In this document: positions 14,119-21,594 of the stretch, in pieces | How positions within the stretch are numbered: the first letter of the stretch is position 1 | Layout of the letters: each line of letters begins with the position of its first letter | From: JABMRP01 sp964444795 | Lineage (GTDB): Bacteria; Planctomycetota; Planctomycetia; Pirellulales; Thermoguttaceae | Direction: 5' to 3' | DNA: 30,736 bases | Assembly (NCBI GenBank): GCA_964444795.1 | Contig: CAYUIQ010000085.1 | Coordinates: 1 to 30,736 of the forward strand | Made by a program: the position numbers and the translations under genes | Notes under the pieces: model-generated | What the model saw: only the letters and a program-made list of their open reading frames with translations | Databases searched by the model: none | Told to the model about the DNA's origin: nothing

Positions 14119-16749
14119 TCACTCGGTACAGTTGAAAAGGAACTCGCCGTCCTGGTAGTCGACGGTCACTCGCGTGCCTTCGGCGAACTCGCGTCGGAGG
14201 ATCTCGACGGCCAGGGGGTTTTGGATCTGGCGTTGGATGACCCGTTTCAACGGCCGCGCGCCGTAACTCGGATCGTAGCCGTCGTCGGCGATCGCCCCAA
14301 GGGCCGCTTTGGTCACCTCCAACTCGATCTGCTTCGTGGCCAGTTGATCCCGCAAGTGCTGGATCTGCAGACGGACGATCCGCCCGATATGCTCCGGGGA
14401 AAGCGGATGGAAGACGATCGTTTCGTCGATGCGGTTGAGAAACTCCGGCAGGAAACGGCTTTGCATCGATTCGGTGACCGCCTCACGGATCTCCTCTTCG
14501 CTCCCCCCTTCGCGCGAGATCTCTTGGATGAGCTGGCTGCCGATGTTCGAGGTCATTACGATGATCGTGTTGGTGAAATCGACCGTGTGGCCCTGGTTGT
14601 CGCTGAGCCGGCCGTCGTCGAGTACCTGAAGGAGGATGTTGAAGACGTCGCGGTGGGCCTTCTCGATTTCGTCCAGCAGGATCACGCAATAGGGGCGCCG
14701 GCGCACCGCTTCGGTCAACCGCCCGCCTTCTTCGTAGCCAACGTAGCCGGGCGGGGCGCCGATCAGCCGGCTGACGGTGTGGCGTTCCATGAACTCGCTC
14801 ATGTCGAGCCGGACCATGGCGTGTTCGTCGTCGAACATCACCCCGGCCAGTGCCTTGCAGAGCTCGGTCTTGCCCACGCCGGTGGGGCCGAGGAAGATGA
14901 ACGAGCCGATCGGCCGGTTCGGATCTTGCAGGCCCGATCGACTGCGACGCACAGCGTTGGCGACCGCCTCGACCGCTTCCTCTTGGCCCACGAGCCGCTG
15001 GTGAATCCGCTCCTCGACGACCAGCAGCTTGGCCCGTTCGGTTTCCATCATCCGGGTAACCGGGACTCCGGTCCAGGCGCTGACCACCTCGGCGATTTCC
15101 TCGGAGCCAACTTCCTTGCGCAACAGCCGGCGGGTGTCGCCCGCCGGTTCGGCCGGCTCCTCCGAATCGAGCTGCTCGGTGAGCGCCTTCTTCTGGAGAT
15201 CCAGCTCGTAGAGTTTCTGGTACTCGTCCTCGCCGACCGGGGTGCCGGCCGATTGTTTTTCCTTGATGGCCGTGCTCAGGTGACTGGCCTCGAGTTCGAG
15301 TTCGGCCAGCCGGCTTCGGATCTGGTGGACGTCGCCCAGGCCGCTCTTTTCCTTTTCCCATTGCCTGTGCAGCGCGGCCGCCTTGTCGCGCAGCTCGGTG
15401 ATCTCCTTTTCGATGTCGGCCAACCGCTGTTGAGCGTGCTCCTCGGTCTCTTCGGCCAGTTGACGGGCGGCCAGTTCGAGTTGGACGAGTCGCCGCTGCA
15501 CTTCGTCGATTTCCGTCGGTACGCTCTCCAACTCCATCGCCAGACGGCTGGTCGCTTCGTCCATCAAATCGATGGCCTTGTCGGGCAGAAACCGATCGGT
15601 GATATAGCGGGAAGATAGCTGCGCGGCGGCGACCAGGGCCGAGTCCTTGATCTTCACACCTTTGTGATGCGCCTCGTAGCGGGGCTTCAGTCCGCGGAGG
15701 ATGGCGATGGTGTCCTCGACCGACGGTTCGCCCACGTAGACCGGCTGGAAGCGGCGTTCCAACGCGGCGTCCTTCTCGACGTATTTCCGATATTCATCGA
15801 GCGTGGTGGCGCCAATACATCGCAGATCGCCCCGGGCCAGCGCCGGCTTGAGCAGGTTGGCCGCGTCGCTTCCGCCCTCGGCGCTGCCGGCCCCAATGAC
15901 CGTGTGCAGTTCGTCGATGAACAGGACCACGCCACCGGCGGCGTCTTGCACTTCGGTCAACACGGCCTTGAGCCGCTCTTCGAACTCGCCGCGGTACTTG
16001 GTGCCCGCGATCAACGCGCCCAGGTCGAGAGCGACGACGCGCTTGTTCTTCAGGCTCTCCGGCACGTCGCCGTCGACGATTCGCAGGGCAAGCCCCTCGG
16101 CGATGGCCGTCTTGCCCACCCCCGGCTCGCCGATGAGCACGGGATTGTTCTTCGTGCGCCGCGAAAGGACTTGCACGACGCGGCGGATCTCCTGATCGCG
16201 GCCAATGACCGGATCGACCTTCCCCTGTCGGGCTCGCTCGACCAAGTCAATGCCGTAACGCTCCAGTGCCTGAAACTTACCCTCGGGATTCTGGTCGCTC
16301 ACCCGGGCGCTGCCGCGAATCGTTTGCAGAGATTGGAGTATCTCCGACTCGCCGATGGCGTTGAGCTGCAAGACGTTCTTCGCCTTGCCATCGACCTTGG
16401 CCACGGCCAGAAGCAGGTGCTCGGTCGAGACGAAGTCGTCCTTCATCGCGTCGGCTTCACGTCGGGCGGCCTCCAGCACGGCCATCAGCTCTCCCGAGGC
16501 TTGCGGCGGCGCGCCGCCGGAGATCTTGGAGAGATGCTCCAACTCGGACTCGACGATGCGATCCAGTTGCTGGCGGTTTGCACCGATCTTCTCCAACAGC
16601 GGCGAGACCACGCCGTCGGTCTCGGCGGCCAGCGCGGCCAACAGGTGCAGCGGCTCGATCTGCGGGTTGCCGCGCTCGCCGGCCAGCGTCTGCGCGCGGG
16701 CGACCGCCTCTTGGGCCTTGATCGTGAGTTTCTCGAATTGAAATGCCAT
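14119..16749 (-). CDS. clpB: Disaggregase ClpB (Hsp104 family)
   Basis: An 876-residue hexameric AAA+ chaperone that, with DnaK, DnaJ and GrpE, pulls proteins out of aggregates. Domains in order: Clp N domain (1-150, MAFQFEKLTIKAQEAVARAQ); AAA-1 with Walker A GEPGVGKTAIAEG near 204 and Walker B LFIDELH near 275; the coiled-coil M domain (about 400-540, rich in Glu/Lys/Arg/Leu), which marks ClpB rather than ClpA or ClpC; AAA-2 with GPTGVGKTELCKA near 619 and VILLDEIEKAH; and sensor 2 GARPLKRVIQ near the C terminus. The length is standard. The ATG at 16749 has AAAGGAG upstream; the frame running on to 16944 is spurious. It lies 335 nt downstream of dnaK on the same strand, so it may be read from the dnaK promoter as well as its own. 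Confidence 0.97.
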   Translation of the reverse strand: MAFQFEKLTIKAQEAVARAQTLAGERGNPQIEPLHLLAALAAETDGVVSPLLEKIGANRQQLDRIVESELEHLSKISGGAPPQASGELMAVLEAARREADAMKDDFVSTEHLLLAVAKVDGKAKNVLQLNAIGESEILQSLQTIRGSARVSDQNPEGKFQALERYGIDLVERARQGKVDPVIGRDQEIRRVVQVLSRRTKNNPVLIGEPGVGKTAIAEGLALRIVDGDVPESLKNKRVVALDLGALIAGTKYRGEFEERLKAVLTEVQDAAGGVVLFIDELHTVIGAGSAEGGSDAANLLKPALARGDLRCIGATTLDEYRKYVEKDAALERRFQPVYVGEPSVEDTIAILRGLKPRYEAHHKGVKIKDSALVAAAQLSSRYITDRFLPDKAIDLMDEATSRLAMELESVPTEIDEVQRRLVQLELAARQLAEETEEHAQQRLADIEKEITELRDKAAALHRQWEKEKSGLGDVHQIRSRLAELELEASHLSTAIKEKQSAGTPVGEDEYQKLYELDLQKKALTEQLDSEEPAEPAGDTRRLLRKEVGSEEIAEVVSAWTGVPVTRMMETERAKLLVVEERIHQRLVGQEEAVEAVANAVRRSRSGLQDPNRPIGSFIFLGPTGVGKTELCKALAGVMFDDEHAMVRLDMSEFMERHTVSRLIGAPPGYVGYEEGGRLTEAVRRRPYCVILLDEIEKAHRDVFNILLQVLDDGRLSDNQGHTVDFTNTIIVMTSNIGSQLIQEISREGGSEEEIREAVTESMQSRFLPEFLNRIDETIVFHPLSPEHIGRIVRLQIQHLRDQLATKQIELEVTKAALGAIADDGYDPSYGARPLKRVIQRQIQNPLAVEILRREFAEGTRVTVDYQDGEFLFNCTE

Positions 16750-16829
16750 GGTCTCGTTGGCTCCTTTCTCGTTCGACACGATACGGGCGCACGCCGATCG
16801 GTGCTCGGAAGAGAGTGTGCTGCAAGTTT

Positions 16830-16856
16830 GGGTGCCACTGGCATTTTGCCAGTGCC
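16830..16856. repeat. Short palindrome, family B, copy 2 (inverted)
   Basis: Read on minus, this is CACTGGCA-AAA-TGCCAGTG followed by GCACCC, the same design as the copies at 14045 and 17046. It sits about 80-107 nt upstream of the clpB ATG and so probably lies inside its leader or promoter. Confidence 0.7.
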
Positions 16857-17045
16857 TCTTCGCCCGTAGCTTGCACTCGGAAGCGACCAAGAACACTACG
16901 CGAGTTGATCGGCTTGAAGCAACATTGTACTCTGCAACCCCCAAACAGTCAGGTTCAGCCCATGAAGGATTCCAGGGGGGACGGAACTGATGGCCGCTGG
17001 GGATTGTCTTGGCTGGGCAAAGTACAAGCTACGAGTCCCAGGGAG

Positions 17046-17069
17046 CACTGGCAAGATGCCAGTGGCACC
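17046..17069. repeat. Short palindrome, family B, copy 3
   Basis: CACTGGCA-AGA-TGCCAGTG, then GCACCC, located just past the dnaK stop codon (17085 on minus). It could serve as the dnaK transcript end, but there is no T-run on either side. Confidence 0.7.
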
Positions 17070-17084
17070 CAAGGCCACTATCGC

Positions 17085-19028
17085 TTACGAGTCTTTCACC
17101 TCGAACTCGGCGTCGATGGCGTCGTCGTCGTCGCCACCGGCCGAATCTTCCGACGGGCCGGGAGCCGCTTCGGCATCCGGGCCGCAAGACCCGGCGCAAC
17201 CGGGCTCCGCACCGGGTGTGGCGCCGGCTTCGTAGAGGCTCTTGCTCAGAGCGTGCGAGGCCTGTTCGAGTTCCGACAGAGCCGACTTGATCGGCTCGGG
17301 GTCGTCGCCCTTGGCCGCGTCGCGCGTCTTTTCGATCGCCTTGCCCACGGCCTCCTTGTCGGCCTCCTGGAGCTTGTCGTCGTGCTCCTTGAGCAGTTTC
17401 TCGAGTTGATAACACATCGAGTCGGCCTGATTGCGCAGCTCGACCAGTTCGCGCTGCTTCTTGTCGTCCTCGGCGTGCTTGTCCGCATCGGCTCGCATCT
17501 GCTCGATCTCAGCTTCCGACAGGCCGCTGGACTGCTCGATGCGAACCGTCTGCTCGTTGCTGGTTCCCAGGTCCTTGGCCGCAACGTTGAGGATGCCGTT
17601 GGCGTCGATGTCGAAACTGACTTCGATCTGCGGCATTCCACGCGGCGCCGGAGGAATCTCCTCCAGATTGAACTGTCCCAGCAGACGGTTGTGGACGGCC
17701 ATCTCGCGCTCGCCCTGGAAAACCTTCACGGTCACCGCCCGCTGGTTGTCGTCGGCCGTGCTGAAGACTTGCTTCTTTTCGGTCGGAATGGTCGTGTTTC
17801 GTTCGACCAGCTTGGTCATCACGCCGCCGAGGGTCTCGATGCCCAGCGACAGGGGCGTGACGTCCAACAGGAGCACGTCTTGCACGTCGCCCGCCAGAAC
17901 ACCACCCTGGATGGCCGCGCCGACGGCAACCACTTCATCGGGGTTGACGCCCTTATGCGGCTCCTTGCCGAACATCGTCTTGACCAATTCCTGCACCTTG
18001 GGGATGCGCGTCGAGCCGCCGACCAACACGACTTCGTCCATATCGCCCGGCTGCATGCCCGCGTCCTGCAACGCCTGCTGGACCGGACCGCGAACGCGCT
18101 CGATCAGGGCATCGGTCAACTGCTCAAACTTCGCTCGGGTGATGGCGATCTGGAGATGCTTTGGCCCCGAGGCGTCGGCGGTGATGAAGGGGAGATTGAT
18201 ATCGGTCGTGTGCGCCGAACTGAGTTCGCGTTTGGCCTTCTCGCAGGCTTCCTGCAATCGCTGCAGGGCCATCACGTCGGTGCGCAGATCGATCCCCTGC
18301 TCGCGTTTGAATTCTTCGGCGACGTGATTGATCAGGCACTCGTCGAAATCATCGCCCCCGAGATGCGTGTCGCCATTGGTGCTGATGACCCGGAAAACGC
18401 CGTCGGCCACTTCCAGCACGGAAACGTCGAAGGTTCCGCCGCCAAGATCGAAGACCGCGATCTTCTCGCTCTTCTCTTTGTCGAGTCCGTAAGCCAGCGA
18501 GGCCGCGGTCGGCTCATTGATGATTCGGGCGACTTCCAGGCCGGCGATTTGGCCGGCGTCCTTGGTGGCCTGGCGCTGAGCGTCGTTGAAGTAGGCGGGC
18601 ACGGTAATGACCGCCTTGTTGACCGTATGGCCCAGGTAGGCCTCGGCCGATTCCTTGAGCTTGCGGAGAGTTTTCGCCGAGATCTCCGGCGGCGTGAATT
18701 CCTCGTCGCCGATGCCGACCTTGACGTAGTCTTCGGCCCCGCCGACGACATTGTACGGCACCATCTTCTCTTCGGTGCCGACTTCGTTGTGGCGGCGTCC
18801 CATGAATCGCTTGATCGAATAGACGGTTCGCGTGGGATTGGTCACCGCTTGGCGGCGCGCCGGTTCGCCGACGAGTGTCTCGTCTTTGTCGGTGAAGGCG
18901 ACCACACTGGGAGTCAGTCGATTGCCTTCGGGATTGGGGATCACTTTGGCCTCTTTGCCTTCCATCACGGCCACGACCGAATTGGTGGTTCCCAGATCGA
19001 TACCGATGATTTTTTCGCCTTGAGCCAT
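17085..19028 (-). CDS. dnaK: Hsp70 chaperone DnaK
   Basis: A 647-residue ATP-driven chaperone that binds exposed hydrophobic segments and works with DnaJ and GrpE, both encoded in this window. The actin-like ATPase domain shows KIIGIDLGTTNSVVAVMEG at the N terminus, ITVPAYFNDAQRQATKDAG, the phosphate-2 loop FDLGGGTFDVSVLE and VLVGGSTRIPKVQELV. The substrate domain begins after the linker DVLLLDVTPLSLGIETLGG. The C-terminal tail is long, Gly/Ala/Pro/Asp-rich, carries two cysteines (GCAGSCG), and ends DAIDAEFEVKDS instead of the EEVD-like end, keeping DAEFEVKD as many bacterial DnaKs do. The ATG at 19028 has AAAGGAG upstream. A consensus sigma-54 promoter lies about 160 nt upstream on the same strand. 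clpB follows it downstream. Confidence 0.98.
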   Translation of the reverse strand: MAQGEKIIGIDLGTTNSVVAVMEGKEAKVIPNPEGNRLTPSVVAFTDKDETLVGEPARRQAVTNPTRTVYSIKRFMGRRHNEVGTEEKMVPYNVVGGAEDYVKVGIGDEEFTPPEISAKTLRKLKESAEAYLGHTVNKAVITVPAYFNDAQRQATKDAGQIAGLEVARIINEPTAASLAYGLDKEKSEKIAVFDLGGGTFDVSVLEVADGVFRVISTNGDTHLGGDDFDECLINHVAEEFKREQGIDLRTDVMALQRLQEACEKAKRELSSAHTTDINLPFITADASGPKHLQIAITRAKFEQLTDALIERVRGPVQQALQDAGMQPGDMDEVVLVGGSTRIPKVQELVKTMFGKEPHKGVNPDEVVAVGAAIQGGVLAGDVQDVLLLDVTPLSLGIETLGGVMTKLVERNTTIPTEKKQVFSTADDNQRAVTVKVFQGEREMAVHNRLLGQFNLEEIPPAPRGMPQIEVSFDIDANGILNVAAKDLGTSNEQTVRIEQSSGLSEAEIEQMRADADKHAEDDKKQRELVELRNQADSMCYQLEKLLKEHDDKLQEADKEAVGKAIEKTRDAAKGDDPEPIKSALSELEQASHALSKSLYEAGATPGAEPGCAGSCGPDAEAAPGPSEDSAGGDDDDAIDAEFEVKDS

Positions 19029-19191
19029 TCCAGTGCTCCTTTCTCTTCTTTTATTGCTTCTTGTCCGCCGGAAAACAGCCCGTCAGCAAACCGACGACCC
19101 ACTTTCCACGAACCGGAAAACGCTCGAATTCACTACGCAGAGATGTTACGGATCGGGTATTGGCACCCGATCTTCCACGTCGGAAGAGACA

Positions 19192-19207
19192 AGCAAAGGC
19201 CGTGCCA
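19192..19207 (-). promoter_or_regulatory. Sigma-54 (-24/-12) promoter of dnaK
   Basis: On the minus strand the sequence reads TGGCACG-GCCT-TTGCT, matching the sigma-54 consensus TGGCACG-N4-TTGCW at every fixed position, with the required GG-to-GC spacing. Transcription would start near 19181 and leave a leader of about 153 nt before the dnaK ATG at 19028. Confidence 0.75.
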
Positions 19208-19240
19208 CTCGCCAAAGGGCTAATGCGTAGCGTGCGTAAA

Positions 19241-19255
19241 GTGCTTTTTGACAGG
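19241..19255. promoter_or_regulatory. Weak copy of the TGCCA-N3-TGACA motif
   Basis: GTGCTTTTTGACAGG keeps the right half of the motif and the following AGG seen at 19357-19371, but is one base shorter and has lost the CCA of the left half. It lies only about 35 bp upstream of the dnaK -24 box. Confidence 0.3.
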
Positions 19256-19316
19256 CATTTACGTCTTCCCCTGATCGCCACGTTACGTCGCGGTTCGGGC
19301 GAAGCGAACGCGGAAC

Positions 19317-19329
19317 TGCCATTTTGACA
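19317..19329. promoter_or_regulatory. Putative activator site 1 (TGCCATTTTGACA)
   Basis: A 13-nt near-palindrome of the form TGCCA-WWW-TGRCA. It starts 110 bp upstream of the dnaK sigma-54 promoter, a usual distance for an enhancer-binding protein. The next copy begins exactly 40 bp further, about four helical turns, so both would face the same side of the DNA. Confidence 0.55.
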
Positions 19330-19356
19330 TGTCCCGTATCCCTCGATTGGACGGCG

Positions 19357-19369
19357 TGCCAATTTGACA
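19357..19369. promoter_or_regulatory. Putative activator site 2 (TGCCAATTTGACA)
   Basis: A second copy of the same 13-nt motif in the same orientation, 150 bp upstream of the dnaK promoter and in helical phase with site 1. Confidence 0.55.
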
Positions 19370-19426
19370 GGTCGCTGCTCGGGGCGGGAAGGAGTTTAGC
19401 CGGCGCACTTGTGCCTCGTGGTACAG

Positions 19427-19461
19427 CCCAAATCCCGCCGGGCAAGCCGGCGGGATTTGGG
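19427..19461. repeat. Palindrome, family C, copy 2
   Basis: A perfect 15-bp inverted repeat (19427-19441 with 19447-19461) around GCAAG. Its core CCGCCGGGCAAGCCGGCGGG is identical to that at 11714. It lies between the two halves of the divergent regulatory region and could insulate transcription, but has no T-run. Confidence 0.75.
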
Positions 19462-19500
19462 TATCGAGAAGAGGCACCGGTACTTCTTGGCGGCGGAATC

Positions 19501-19513
19501 TGCCAAATTGGCA
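19501..19513. promoter_or_regulatory. Putative activator site 3 (TGCCAAATTGGCA)
   Basis: A perfect palindrome about a central A, the most symmetric copy of the motif. It ends 100 bp upstream of the groEL1 sigma-54 promoter. Confidence 0.55.
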
Positions 19514-19612
19514 CGACAACACTTCACCTACGGAAGAGGCATCTCCGGTGCGATCTATGCCGCAAGCCGTAACATACTTATACTATGCGACTTACGTCTT
19601 GTCATTCCTGCT

Positions 19613-19628
19613 TGGCACGCGGCTTGCA
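19613..19628 (+). promoter_or_regulatory. Sigma-54 (-24/-12) promoter of groEL1-groES-groEL2
   Basis: TGGCACG-CGGC-TTGCA, preceded by CT and followed by ATA, fits the sigma-54 consensus at every fixed position with exact spacing. Transcription would start near 19639, giving a leader of about 145 nt before the groEL1 GTG. Confidence 0.78.
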
Positions 19629-19783
19629 ATACAAGGGGGGAAATGTCCCGCTGGCTGCCAATTGTGGTCGCGGTCTACTTACCAAGACGGAATTACAGGA
19701 AACTCAACGCCCGGCCGAGAATCCCTGCCATTGGGTGTCCGGGTGAAATCGACAGTTTTCGCCAGCAACAGGAGGAATCCGCG

Positions 19784-21508
19784 GTGGCAAAACAGTTAGT
19801 GTTTGCAGACGAGGCCCGTCAGGCGTTGGCTGCTGGTGTCAGCAAGTTGGCTCGGGCGGTCAAGAGCACGCTCGGCCCGCGAGGACGCAATGCCGTCCTC
19901 GATAAAGGCTGGGGAGCCCCGAAAGTCACCAAGGACGGCGTGACCGTGGCCGAAGACGTCGACCTGGACGACGTCAACGAAAACCTCGGCGCGCAATTGG
20001 TCAAAGAGGCGGCCAGCAAGACCAACGAAGTCGCCGGCGACGGGACCACCACCGCCACGGTACTGGCCGAGGCCATGTACAAAGAAGGGCTGAAAATGGT
20101 TGCCGCCGGGGCCGACCCGATGTCGCTGGGACGCGGCATTCAGAAGGCAACCGACGCGGTCGTGGCGGCGGTGAAACGACTCGCCACCCCGGTCGACGCT
20201 AAGAACAAGAAAGAGATCATGCAAGTTGCCACGATCGCCGGCAACAACGATCCGTCGATCGGCGACGTGCTGGCCGACGCCTTCATTCGCGTCGGCAAGG
20301 ACGGCGTGATTACCGTCGAGGAAGGGCGTCAGGCGGAGACCACCGTCGAGGTCGTCGAGGGGATGCAGTTCGACCGTGGCTTCCTTTCGCCCCACTTCGT
20401 CACCAACGCCGACGACCAGACCGTCGAACTCGAAAACTGCCTGGTCCTGATCCACGAGGAGAAAATCTCCAACGCCAAGGATCTGGTTCCCCTGCTCGAG
20501 GCGGTGAGCAAGGCCGGCAAGCCGTTGTTGGTCATTGCCGAGGACGTCGACGGCGAGGCCCTGGCCACGCTGGTGGTGAACAAGATGCGCGGAATCCTCA
20601 ACGTCTGTGCCGTGAAGGCACCGGGCTACGGCGATCGGCGCAAGGCCATGCTGGGCGACGTTGCCGTGTTGACCGGCGGCACGGCCGTCTTCAAGGACCT
20701 GGGCGTCAAGCTCGACGCGGTGAAGGTCTCCGACCTGGGTACCGTCAAGAAGATCATCATCGACGCCGACAACACGACGATGGTCAAGGGTGCCGGAAAG
20801 AAGACCGATATCGACGGCCGGGCCAATCAGATCCGCGCCGAAATCGAAACCACCGACAGCGACTACGACCGCGAGAAGCTCCAGGAGCGGTTGGCTAAAC
20901 TGGCCGGCGGAGTCGCGCAAATCAACTGCGGGGCGGTCACCGAAACCGAAATGAAAGAGCGAAAGGCCCTGCTCGAAGACGCTCGCGCCGCCACCCAGGC
21001 CGCGCTGGAAGAGGGAATCGTCCCCGGCGGCGGAGTGGCCCTGTTGCGATGCAAGAAGTCGCTCGGTCGGATCGCGGCCGAGGGCGACGAGGCGATGGGC
21101 GTGAAGATCGTGCGGAGCGTGCTCGATGCCCCGTTGCGAATGATCGCCGAGAATGCCGGCCTCGACGGAGCGGTCGTGGTCAACCGCGTACTCCAGCTCA
21201 AGACCAAGACCGAAGGGTTCGACGCCGACAAGAACAAGTACTGCGATCTGGTCGAGGCGGGGATTATCGACCCGGCCAAGGTCGTTCGTACGGCACTGCA
21301 AAACGCGGCCAGCGTCGCCTCGCTGCTGCTGACCACCGAATCGCTGGTGACCGAGATTCCCAAGGAAGAGGAACCCGCCCCCGGCGGTCCCGAGGGAATG
21401 GACGGTGGCATGGGCGGCATGGGTGGCATGGGCGGTGGCATGGGTGGCATGGGTGGCATGGGCGGCGGCATGCCCGGCATGGGTGGTATGGGCGGCATGG
21501 GAATGTAA
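19784..21508 (+). CDS. groEL1: Chaperonin GroEL, paralogue 1 (with GGM tail)
   Basis: A 574-residue 60-kDa chaperonin subunit that forms double rings and folds proteins in an ATP- and GroES-dependent cycle. Visible features are VKSTLGPRGRNAVLDKGWGAPKVTKDGVTV, the ATP loop GDGTTTATV, the IIDADNTTMVKGAG segment, DSDYDREKLQERLAKLAGG, the catalytic Asp in LLEDARAATQ, and PGGGVALLR. The tail from about residue 540 is a run of Gly-Gly-Met repeats, as in E. coli GroEL. The GTG at 19784 is chosen because AGGAGG lies 8 nt upstream and the protein then starts AKQLVFADEARQAL; the open frame back to 19409 is not coding. Compared with paralogue 2 it departs more from the family (KGWGAPKV, AEDVDLDDVNENLG, ARAATQAALEEG). 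It is the first gene after the sigma-54 promoter, ahead of groES. Confidence 0.97.
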   Translation: MAKQLVFADEARQALAAGVSKLARAVKSTLGPRGRNAVLDKGWGAPKVTKDGVTVAEDVDLDDVNENLGAQLVKEAASKTNEVAGDGTTTATVLAEAMYKEGLKMVAAGADPMSLGRGIQKATDAVVAAVKRLATPVDAKNKKEIMQVATIAGNNDPSIGDVLADAFIRVGKDGVITVEEGRQAETTVEVVEGMQFDRGFLSPHFVTNADDQTVELENCLVLIHEEKISNAKDLVPLLEAVSKAGKPLLVIAEDVDGEALATLVVNKMRGILNVCAVKAPGYGDRRKAMLGDVAVLTGGTAVFKDLGVKLDAVKVSDLGTVKKIIIDADNTTMVKGAGKKTDIDGRANQIRAEIETTDSDYDREKLQERLAKLAGGVAQINCGAVTETEMKERKALLEDARAATQAALEEGIVPGGGVALLRCKKSLGRIAAEGDEAMGVKIVRSVLDAPLRMIAENAGLDGAVVVNRVLQLKTKTEGFDADKNKYCDLVEAGIIDPAKVVRTALQNAASVASLLLTTESLVTEIPKEEEPAPGGPEGMDGGMGGMGGMGGGMGGMGGMGGGMPGMGGMGGMGM

Positions 21509-21594
21509 TCCCAACTCGTTCAGCCCCCCGTGGCGATGCCCGGGATCGGCCAAACCAACAAAAATCAATTCCAAGTGATAAGGAATCCTATCCG

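Larger units (their letters stand above)
16750..17084. other. Gap between dnaK and clpB with two palindromic repeats
   Basis: This 335-nt stretch contains the clpB ribosome site (AAAGGAG, about 16760), a family B palindrome in reverse orientation at 16830-16856 and another in forward orientation at 17046-17069. I see no gene and no clear promoter. A sigma-54-like word on minus at 16821-16837 has the wrong spacing by one base. Confidence 0.5.
19029..19783. other. Divergent regulatory region between dnaK and groEL1
   Basis: A 755-nt non-coding region with a sigma-54 promoter at each side (19192-19207 minus, 19613-19628 plus), three strong and one weak copy of a 13-nt near-palindrome between them, and one GC-rich palindrome (19427-19461). 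Predicted leaders are about 150 nt on both sides. No CIRCE repeat (TTAGCACTC-N9-GAGTGCTAA) and no sigma-32-type promoter was found by eye. No ORF in it looks coding. Confidence 0.7.

Noticed and set aside
14038..15618. A 526-residue plus-strand frame antisense to clpB
   Set aside because: It is the mirror of conserved ClpB AAA-2 and M-domain codons and has no start signals.
16821..16837. Possible sigma-54 promoter of clpB (TGGCACC-N5-TTGCA on minus)
   Set aside because: The spacer is one base too long, and sigma-54 needs exact -24/-12 spacing. The TGGCACC part belongs to the family B palindrome, which carries the same word at 14063 and 17064.
16839..16851. TGGCATTTTGCCA near clpB as a fourth activator site
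   Set aside because: It resembles TGNCA-N3-TGNCA, but it is the stem of the family B palindrome and differs at the defining C/G positions, so coincidence is more likely.
19029..19783. CIRCE/HrcA operator near dnaK or groEL1
   Set aside because: No TTAGCACTC-N9-GAGTGCTAA or near match was found on either strand.
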